From NCBI GenBank assembly GCA_016873905.1, contig VGVU01000047.1, forward strand, positions 1-10,058: DNA of 10,058 bases, written 5' to 3'. Made by a program: the position numbers and the translations under genes. Below the pieces are notes generated by a model that saw only the letters and a program-made list of their open reading frames with translations, was not told the DNA's origin and ran no database searches. The DNA is from Betaproteobacteria bacterium (lineage in GTDB: Bacteria; Pseudomonadota; Gammaproteobacteria; Burkholderiales; Thiobacillaceae). Shown here piece by piece: positions 4,715 through 10,058 of this stretch (positions are counted from its first letter, which is position 1; each line of letters opens with the position of its first letter).

Positions 4715-5484
4715 TTCAACACCACCAAGACAACTCGACGATTTTGCTCACGCCCCTTGCGGCTCTTGTTCTCAGCCAACGGAACGGTCGCACCATAAGA
4801 AATCACATCCATCCGATGCAGCGGGACCGCGCCGTGCGTCGCCAGATAATGCCGCACCGCCTCGGCACGAGCCAGGCCCAGCGCCTGATTGCCAGCCGCG
4901 CTTCCCGTATTGTCGGTATGACCCTGAATTTCCACATAGACATTGCGATTCTCGCCACGCAGACGAGCCGCGAAGGCATCCAGCGCCTTCATCCCCTCGG
5001 CTGACAGCGTCGGCTTGCCCAGAGGGAAGCGCAGGGTGCCGTCATTCAGAACCGTCTCATAAACAAACTTGCCCTCAGCCAGTCTTCCGGCGGCCATTGC
5101 CCGCTCCAGCGCATCCCGCGCCGTCGCCTGCACACCGGCCACGCCCGCCTGATTCGCCGAGATTTGTGTGGTGTGCGCATCCAGCCACTTCTCATGGTTG
5201 GCGATTTGGCGACCGTAATCGCCCAGGCGACCATCCATCCCATCAACCCGGGAAGTCACCCCATCAACACGCGAACTGACCCCTTCCACCTGGAAGGTCA
5301 CCCCATCAATACGCGCAGCCAGCTGCGCATCCTGGATCTGCAGGGCGCCAATCTGGCCATCCTGACGGGTATCCCGTGCATCAATCGGAGTGAGCTTGGA
5401 CTGTACGAAATCATGGACATATTCCTTGGTCGCACAACCGCTGATCAGCGTCAAAAGAGCGCCTGCAATCATTAACTTTTTCAT
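4711..5484 (-). CDS. Lipoprotein with coiled-coil-like repeats and OmpA C-terminal domain
   Basis: A 257-residue envelope protein. The N-terminus is a lipoprotein signal, MKKLMIAGALLTLISGC, with lipobox LISGC and lipidated cysteine C17. Residues about 25-135 are polar, with four seven-residue repeats (VTFQVEG, VSSRVDG, VTSRVDG, MDGRLGD at 62-89), and look like a helical spacer. Residues about 145-257 form an OmpA/Pal-like domain: GHTDNTG at 188-194, then LARAEAVRHYL, and the closing NRRVVLVV. D191 and R206 sit at the 15-residue spacing of the two peptidoglycan (meso-diaminopimelate)-binding residues of OmpA. It likely anchors the outer or inner membrane to the cell wall; it is longer than Pal and is not next to tol genes. 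AGGA lies 8 nt before the ATG. The stop overlaps the FKBP start. Confidence 0.9.
   Translation of the reverse strand: MKKLMIAGALLTLISGCATKEYVHDFVQSKLTPIDARDTRQDGQIGALQIQDAQLAARIDGVTFQVEGVSSRVDGVTSRVDGMDGRLGDYGRQIANHEKWLDAHTTQISANQAGVAGVQATARDALERAMAAGRLAEGKFVYETVLNDGTLRFPLGKPTLSAEGMKALDAFAARLRGENRNVYVEIQGHTDNTGSAAGNQALGLARAEAVRHYLATHGAVPLHRMDVISYGATVPLAENKSRKGREQNRRVVLVVLK
5239..5322 (-). repeat. Four imperfect 21-bp tandem repeats
   Basis: Units at 5239-5259, 5260-5280, 5281-5301 and 5302-5322 each begin CCC on the plus strand, and three begin CCCATCAA. They lie in frame within the OmpA-domain lipoprotein gene and encode its seven-residue repeats with V-D/E-G periodicity. The count could vary between strains by slippage without breaking the frame. 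Confidence 0.75.
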
Positions 5485-5640
5485 GACCCAGTTCCTGCCG
5501 AATAAACGCCTGTCAGTCTAAGCCTTTAGCAGACATCCGGGAAGCCTTTGGCTTTGACTCAGAGCAAATTATCGAAGCGCGTACCGGCAACGCCACACGA
5601 TAAAACCCTTGCCCGGATTCCACGCAAAATCCGCGTTCCG
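5485..5640 (-). promoter_or_regulatory. Intergenic region upstream of the OmpA-domain lipoprotein gene
   Basis: A 156-nt gap between pmbA and the lipoprotein gene. A -10-like GATAAT lies at 5573-5568 on the minus strand but without a good -35 at 17 bp, so any promoter call is weak. A small hairpin, AAGCC-AAA-GGCTT, lies near 5552-5564. No clear terminator follows pmbA, so cotranscription from pmbA cannot be excluded. Confidence 0.3.
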
Positions 5641-6999
5641 TCACGCATGGCCCGCCTCAGAATCGCCCGCTACACGCATGGCATCAATCAGGATAGAGCC
5701 TACCCGCCGCGAGCCACGCGTCTCCATATCACGGCCAATGGCCGCAATGCCGGCGAACATGGTGCGCAGATTCCCCGCCACCGTAATCTCCTCGACCGGA
5801 TAAGCGATCTCGCCACCCTCCACCCAGAACCCCGCCGCACCGCGTGAATAATCGCCAGTCACCATGTTGACGCCGTGACCCAGAAGTTCCGTAATCAGCA
5901 GCCCCGAGCCCATCCGGGCAAGCAGCGCGGCAAGGTCTTCACCCGTCGAAGGGATGATCAGGTTGTGATTGCCACCGGCGTTTCCGGTGCTCTGCATGCC
6001 AAGTTTGCGGGCACTGTAGCTCCCCAGAAAATAACCCTCGACGCGCCCGTCCTTCACCACCGCACGGTCCCGCACCGCCACCCCCTCGCCATCAAACGGC
6101 GACGAGGCCAGGCCGCGCGGCAAAAAGGGCCGTTCCTCGATCTGCAAAAAGGTCGGAAACACCTGCGTGCCCAGACTGTCCTGCAAGAAGCTGGATTTTC
6201 GGTACAGATTACCGCCTGACACCGCCGAAACAAAACTCGCGATCAATCCTGTGGCAATCGGCGCCTCAAAGATCACCGGGCAGCTCTGGGTGGGCAAACG
6301 CCGCGCGCCAAGACGCCGTACGGCGCGTTCACCGGCGCGCTGCCCCACGGACTCCACCGTGTCCAGATCGCCGGCCGCTCGCGCGCTGGTGTACCAGTGA
6401 TCGCGCTGCATCGCCCCATCCTCCTCTGCGATCACCGAACACGAGACAGAATGACGCGAGGTGGGATAACCGGCACAAAAACCGTTTGAATTGGCATAAA
6501 TAAACTGGGCCTGCTGCTGACTGACCGTGGCCCCTTCCGTATTGCCAATTCGCCGATCCACAGCCAAGGCCGCCGCCTCGCAGGCCCGCGCCATCTCCAC
6601 CGCCCCGGCCACCTCCAGCGTCCAAGGGTGGAATAAATCCAGGGCCGGAAACTGCGTGGCCAACAAGCCCGGATCAGCCAGGCCCGAGAACGCGTCCTCG
6701 GCCGTGAAGCGGGCAATCGCCACTGCCTTCTCAACGGTCTGGCGCAACGCCGCCGCCGAAAAGTCCGAAGTTGCCGCGTGACCGCGCCGCTGTCCCACAT
6801 AGGCCGTCACCGTCACCGCCTTATCGCGATTGTGCTCGATGGTCTCAATCTCACCGTGGCGCACGGTCACACCCTGCCCCGAGCCCTCCGAGATCTCCAC
6901 CTCAGCGCTCGTCGCCCCGGCCAGGCGAGCCTGCTCCAACACCTGCTGAGCCAGGTCACTCAACGCCTGCGCGGTATATGAAAAGCCTTGTTCTGCCAC
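5641..6999 (-). CDS. pmbA: Metalloprotease subunit PmbA/TldE
   Basis: Partner of TldD in the TldD/TldE protease, known in E. coli for maturing microcin B17 and degrading the CcdA antitoxin; TldE lacks the HExxH metal site carried by TldD. With the GTG start at 6999 it has 452 residues, matching E. coli PmbA (450). The open frame reaches back to 7104, but the extra 35 residues are cysteine-rich, not PmbA-like, and would overlap the darP start. Family features include AEVEISEGSGQGVTVRHGE near the N-terminus, GNTEG, SGGNLYRKSSFLQDSLG, SPFDGEGVAVRD, STGNAGGNHNL, and LLGHGVNMVTGDYSRGAAGF near the C-terminus. tldD is not in this window. Divergent pairing with darP (yjgA) is conserved in many proteobacteria. 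The next gene on the strand is 156 nt away. Confidence 0.96.
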   Translation of the reverse strand: MAEQGFSYTAQALSDLAQQVLEQARLAGATSAEVEISEGSGQGVTVRHGEIETIEHNRDKAVTVTAYVGQRRGHAATSDFSAAALRQTVEKAVAIARFTAEDAFSGLADPGLLATQFPALDLFHPWTLEVAGAVEMARACEAAALAVDRRIGNTEGATVSQQQAQFIYANSNGFCAGYPTSRHSVSCSVIAEEDGAMQRDHWYTSARAAGDLDTVESVGQRAGERAVRRLGARRLPTQSCPVIFEAPIATGLIASFVSAVSGGNLYRKSSFLQDSLGTQVFPTFLQIEERPFLPRGLASSPFDGEGVAVRDRAVVKDGRVEGYFLGSYSARKLGMQSTGNAGGNHNLIIPSTGEDLAALLARMGSGLLITELLGHGVNMVTGDYSRGAAGFWVEGGEIAYPVEEITVAGNLRTMFAGIAAIGRDMETRGSRRVGSILIDAMRVAGDSEAGHA

Positions 7000-7005
7000 T
7001 TCGGC

Positions 7006-7012
7006 CCTTCCT
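7006..7012 (-). promoter_or_regulatory. Shine-Dalgarno fixing the GTG start of pmbA
   Basis: AGGAAGG on the minus strand ends 6 nt before the GTG at 6999-6997. It supports GTG as the start rather than the upstream ATG at 7104, and the resulting protein length matches the family. Confidence 0.75.
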
Positions 7013-7040
7013 TCTTGTCCCTCTGCAAAGCCGTTATGAT
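7012..7040 (+). promoter_or_regulatory. Possible darP promoter in the divergent pmbA/darP gap
   Basis: The 83-nt gap between the two starts must hold both promoters. TATGAT at 7035-7040 is a good -10 for darP (start near 7047), but the hexamer 17 bp upstream is poor and lies over the pmbA Shine-Dalgarno. On the minus strand the same bases read TATCAT, a possible -10 for pmbA, also lacking a recognisable -35. Overlapping divergent promoters are suggested, not shown. Confidence 0.3.
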
Positions 7041-7082
7041 ACAGGCACACGCGGCACACCCCGCAGCCAACACACAGAGCCA

Positions 7083-7652
7083 ATGCACACACCCGATCAG
7101 CCACCGAACGACGCCCCTCTCAGCCGCACCCAGCGCAAACACGAGGTTGAGGCCTTGCAGACCCTTGGCCGGGCCCTGACTGAACTGGCGCGTGACCAGT
7201 TGAAACGCATCCCCATGCCCGACGACCTGCGCAACGCCATCCTCGACTGGCACCGCTTTCCCAAGCACGAGGCGCAGCGCCGGCAACTGCAATACATCGG
7301 CCGCCTGATGCGCAAGATTGATCCGGCCCCCATTGCCGAGGCGCTCGCCCATGTCCGTGGCGAATCGACCGCCGCCAAGGCTTATTTCCACAGCCTGGAG
7401 CGCTGGCGTGAGCGGCTGTTGACCGATCCGGACGGACTCACCGCCTGGATCGCAGAACACCCCGAGAGCGACGCCCAGCAACTGCGCACCCTGATCCGCA
7501 ATGCCGCCCGCGAGGCCGCACAGGGCAAGCCACCCAAGTCCAGCCGTGAACTCTTTCGCCTCCTGCGCGAGACCATTGAGCACCCCTTGAACACCGCCCT
7601 CACGGCGGATCTGGAAACCGACGCCTTACCGGATTCGGACGACGACGCCTGA
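7083..7652 (+). CDS. darP: Ribosome maturation protein DarP (YjgA, DUF615)
   Basis: A 189-residue helical, highly charged protein that associates with the maturing 50S subunit and helps late assembly in E. coli. Family features are seen: the N-terminal LSRTQRKHEVEALQTLGRAL, the LKRIPMPDDLRNAI segment, and the most conserved block, HEAQRRQLQYIGRLMRKID, in the first half. The C-terminal half is Arg/Glu-rich helix ending with FRLLRETIE and an acidic tail. Length agrees with E. coli YjgA (183). I chose the ATG at 7083, as the open frame upstream is not family-like and would run into pmbA. The Shine-Dalgarno is weak. The stop overlaps the ATG of the ABC exporter by one base (TGATG), implying coupling. 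Confidence 0.94.
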   Translation: MHTPDQPPNDAPLSRTQRKHEVEALQTLGRALTELARDQLKRIPMPDDLRNAILDWHRFPKHEAQRRQLQYIGRLMRKIDPAPIAEALAHVRGESTAAKAYFHSLERWRERLLTDPDGLTAWIAEHPESDAQQLRTLIRNAAREAAQGKPPKSSRELFRLLRETIEHPLNTALTADLETDALPDSDDDA

Positions 7653-9499
7653 TGGAGCATCCCAACGGCCAGGCCCCAGCGCCGGGTGCAGAGCCCACAG
7701 CCGCACCCGCCGTCACCCTGACCCAATGGCGGGCGGCACTGTCGCTGTTCCCCTATGTCTGGCAGCACCGGGGCCGCGTCGTGACCGCCTTTGTTCTCCT
7801 GGTCGCCGCCAAGCTCGCGACGGTGAGCGTGCCTTTAATCCTGAAAGAAATCGTTGACGACCTGCAGGCCCCCCATCAACTGGCGGCACCGCTGGCGCTG
7901 GTCGTCGCCTATGGCGCGCTGCGTTTTGCCAACACCGCCTGCACCGAACTGCGTGACGGCCTCTTTGCCCGCGTTCTGCAACGCGCCATGCGCGGCGTCA
8001 TTCACGATGTGTTTCGCCACCTGCACGCCCTGTCGCTGCGCTTTCACCTCAACCGGCGGACCGGCGCGCTGGCGGCCGAGATCGAGCGCGGGGCCCGCTC
8101 GATCCGTTTCCTGATCAATTTTTCGCTCTTCAACATCGGCCCGACCCTGCTCGAGATCGCCCTCGTGGCCGGCATCCTGTTCGCCAAATATGACCCCGCC
8201 TTTGGCCTGATCACCCTGTTCACCCTCGCGATCTACATCAGCTTTACCCTGCTCGTCACCAACTGGCGCCTGGAGCACCGGCGCGCCATGCACGCCGCCG
8301 ATGCGCGTGCCAATGCCCACGCCGTCGATAGCCTGCTCAACTTCGAGACCGTCAAGGTCTTCGGCAACGAGGCCTTTGAGGCCGAACGGCTCAAGGCCGC
8401 CCTGACCGATGCTGAAAACGCCGCCGTGCGGACTGAAGGCTCGCTCGCCTGGCTCAACACCGGTCAGGCCCTCATCATCTCGGCCAGCCTCATCGCCATG
8501 ATGTCCCTCGCCGTGGACGGGGTCGCCGCTGGACGCATGACCCTGGGCGACCTGGTGCTGGTCAACGCCTTCCTGATCCAGCTCTTCATACCGCTCAATT
8601 TTCTCGGCACCGTTTATCGCGAGATCCGCAACGCCCTCACCGACATGGAAAAGCTGTTCGGCCTCCTCCACAGCGTGCCCGACATCCGCGACCAACCCGA
8701 CGCCCCCGCCCTTGCCGTGCGGGCGGGCGAGGTGCGTTTCGAGGCGGTGCGCTTTGCCTATGATCCGCGTCGGCCCATCCTCGCCGACATCAGTTTCACC
8801 ATCCCGGCCGGTCACAAAGTCGCCGTGGTCGGTGCCAGCGGCAGCGGAAAATCCACCTTGGCGCGCCTCTTGTTCCGCTTTTACGAGGTCGATGGCGGCC
8901 GTATCCTGATCGACGGACAAGACATTCGTACGGTCACCCAAGGCAGCCTGCGCGCCGCCCTGGGCATGGTTCCGCAGGACACCGTCCTGTTTAACGACAC
9001 GCTCTACTACAACATCGCCTACGGTCGCCCCGATGCCGACCGTGCGGCCGTAATTGAGGCTGGCCGCGCCGCCCGTCTCGATGCCTTTGTCGCCAGCCTG
9101 CCGGAGGGCTGGGAGACCCGCGTGGGCGAACGCGGATTAAAACTCTCCGGGGGTGAAAAACAGCGTGTCGCCATCGCCCGTGCCCTGCTCAAAAACCCGC
9201 CCATTCTGGTCTTCGATGAGGCCACCTCCTCGCTCGACTCCGTCACCGAACAGGCCATCCAGTCCGAGATTGAGCTGGCCGCGAAAAACCGCAGCAGTCT
9301 GGTCATCGCGCACCGGCTCTCGACCGTCATTGATGCTGATGAGATCCTCGTTCTGGAGGCCGGGCGCATTGTGGAGCGCGGCAATCACGCCGCCCTGCTC
9401 GCGAAAAACGGACCTTATGCCGAATTATGGCGGCTCCAGTTACGCAATGAATCGCGCCACGAGGCCCCGCACAACGCCACGCCAAGCGGCGACGCCTAA
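7652..9499 (+). CDS. Atm1-type ABC exporter (fused permease-ATPase)
   Basis: A 615-residue half-transporter of the ABCB/Atm1 family, expected to work as an inner-membrane homodimer. The transmembrane domain (about 35-325) has six predicted helices; the NBD covers about 355-600. Walker A GASGSGKS is at 394-401, the Q loop is in MVPQDT (439-444), signature LSGGEKQR is at 498-505, Walker B ILVFDE is at 518-523 followed by the D-loop SSLD, and the H-loop histidine is H554. The stretches LLNFETVKVFGNE (228-240) and LNFLGTVYREIRNALTDME (315-333) are hallmarks of Atm1/HMT1 exporters rather than MsbA. These proteins move glutathione derivatives or glutathione-metal adducts out of the cytosol. Substrate here is inferred from family only. 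The start overlaps the darP stop by one base; the 3' end meets the HAD gene convergently. Confidence 0.94.
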   Translation: MEHPNGQAPAPGAEPTAAPAVTLTQWRAALSLFPYVWQHRGRVVTAFVLLVAAKLATVSVPLILKEIVDDLQAPHQLAAPLALVVAYGALRFANTACTELRDGLFARVLQRAMRGVIHDVFRHLHALSLRFHLNRRTGALAAEIERGARSIRFLINFSLFNIGPTLLEIALVAGILFAKYDPAFGLITLFTLAIYISFTLLVTNWRLEHRRAMHAADARANAHAVDSLLNFETVKVFGNEAFEAERLKAALTDAENAAVRTEGSLAWLNTGQALIISASLIAMMSLAVDGVAAGRMTLGDLVLVNAFLIQLFIPLNFLGTVYREIRNALTDMEKLFGLLHSVPDIRDQPDAPALAVRAGEVRFEAVRFAYDPRRPILADISFTIPAGHKVAVVGASGSGKSTLARLLFRFYEVDGGRILIDGQDIRTVTQGSLRAALGMVPQDTVLFNDTLYYNIAYGRPDADRAAVIEAGRAARLDAFVASLPEGWETRVGERGLKLSGGEKQRVAIARALLKNPPILVFDEATSSLDSVTEQAIQSEIELAAKNRSSLVIAHRLSTVIDADEILVLEAGRIVERGNHAALLAKNGPYAELWRLQLRNESRHEAPHNATPSGDA

Positions 9500-9518
9500 C
9501 GCAGCGACGCCTAACGCA
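9489..9518. repeat. 15-bp perfect tandem duplication spanning two convergent stop codons
   Basis: GCGACGCCTAACGCA occurs twice in direct succession (9489-9503 and 9504-9518). The first copy holds the exporter's TAA stop (9497-9499); the second holds the TAG stop (9513-9511) of the minus-strand HAD gene. A single copy would contain both stops in the overlapping bases CTAA. Confidence 0.9.
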
Positions 9519-10058
9519 ACGACAAGAGCGGCCATCCGGCCGCCTCGGCATGGGCCCGCAAAGTGGCGTCCGGATCCACGGCCACCGGCGTCTTCACCCG
9601 CGCCAAGAGGGGCAGGTCGTTGAGCGAATCGCTGTAAAACCAGCTCGCCTCCAGGCCATCCAGATCCTGCCCGCGCTCGGCCAACCACGCCTCCAGACGG
9701 GCGACCTTGCCCTCGCGAAACGACGGCTGGCCCGTCACGCCGCCGGTAAACTCACCATCGGCGCCCACCTCGGGCTCCGTCGCAATCAGGTACGGCACGC
9801 CCAGATAACGCGCAATCGGCCCAGTCACAAAACTGTTGGTCGCGGTGATGATCATGCAGGTGTCGTCGCGGTGCTGTGCCAGAAGCGCCGGCGTACCTTG
9901 GGCCACCATGGGGATGATGTGGTCGCGCATGAACTCGGCATGCCAGGCATCCAGTTGCGTGCGCGGATGACGCGACAGCGGCCTCAACTGGAAATCGAGA
10001 AAGGCATGAATATCGAGGCAACCCGCCTTGTAATCATCATAAAACTGCTGGTTTCGGG
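9511..10058 (-). CDS. HAD-superfamily phosphatase (SerB-like, HAD-IB), 5' end missing
   Basis: Partial gene running off the right edge; 181 complete sense codons are visible with no stop, the frame remaining open through 10058. Visible residues include YDDYKAGCLDIHAFLDFQLR before the TTG at 9987, which is therefore an internal codon and not the start. HAD motif II is ITATNS, motif III lysine is in SFREGKVARLEAW, and motif IV is YSDSLNDLPLL (Mg2+-binding aspartates). The nucleophile motif DxDxT should lie in the missing N-terminus. The layout resembles the HAD-IB family related to phosphoserine phosphatase; the substrate cannot be told from sequence. It converges on the ABC exporter with 11 bp between stops. 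Confidence 0.9.
   Translation of the reverse strand, partial: RNQQFYDDYKAGCLDIHAFLDFQLRPLSRHPRTQLDAWHAEFMRDHIIPMVAQGTPALLAQHRDDTCMIITATNSFVTGPIARYLGVPYLIATEPEVGADGEFTGGVTGQPSFREGKVARLEAWLAERGQDLDGLEASWFYSDSLNDLPLLARVKTPVAVDPDATLRAHAEAAGWPLLSLR

Noticed and set aside
6999..7104. N-terminal extension of PmbA from an ATG at 7104
   Set aside because: The extra 35 residues are cysteine-rich and unlike PmbA, overlap the divergent darP start, and a GTG with good Shine-Dalgarno gives the family length.
7835..8941. 368-codon open frame on the minus strand opposite the ABC exporter
   Set aside because: Shadow of the exporter's codon bias; Gly/Asp/Val/Gln-rich product without domain features, and it covers the exporter's Walker A region.
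9500..9510. Terminator between the exporter and the HAD gene
   Set aside because: Only 11 bp separate the stops, and no hairpin with a T tract is present; the repeat is direct, not inverted.

Overview
The window is an ordinary-looking, GC-rich chromosomal segment of a proteobacterium, most likely a gammaproteobacterium. The evidence is a KMSKS-type tyrosyl-tRNA synthetase directly upstream of an rRNA promoter and leader, a divergent pmbA/darP(yjgA) pair, thiS-thiG-trmB in series, and a lipoprotein with an OmpA-type domain (so a Gram-negative envelope). The species cannot be named from the sequence. I see no phage, insertion sequence, CRISPR array or defence island.

Left part (1-1620, minus strand): a tRNA-Gly(CCC) gene with its own putative promoter is followed by tyrS and then by a textbook rRNA promoter (UP-like A tract, TTGACC-16-TATAAT, GC-rich discriminator). 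Next come a boxB-like hairpin, boxA and a GTGTGGGCA element. The 16S gene itself should start just beyond the left edge. Positions 1570-1958 are non-coding and become AT-rich. They carry a perfect FNR/ANR-type palindrome (TTGAT-N4-ATCAA) before the next gene.

Middle part (1959-5484): on the plus strand, a TTG-started stand-alone membrane protein resembling the MASE1 sensor domain is followed by thiS, thiG (thiazole synthesis for thiamine) and trmB (tRNA m7G46 methyltransferase), closely spaced. They converge on a minus-strand unit of an OmpA-domain lipoprotein and a single-domain FKBP prolyl isomerase, which overlap by ATGA. That unit ends in a hairpin-plus-T terminator abutting the trmB stop.

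Right part (5641-10058): pmbA (tldE, minus, GTG start) is divergent from darP (plus). The darP stop overlaps the start of an Atm1-type ABC exporter. The exporter converges on a HAD-family phosphatase running off the right edge, and a 15-bp tandem duplication carries both stop codons.

The least explained element is the MASE1-like membrane protein with the FNR-type site. Other points worth a look are a 17-bp helix in the rRNA leader and the duplication at the exporter/HAD junction. I did not find convincing evidence of a wholly new system.
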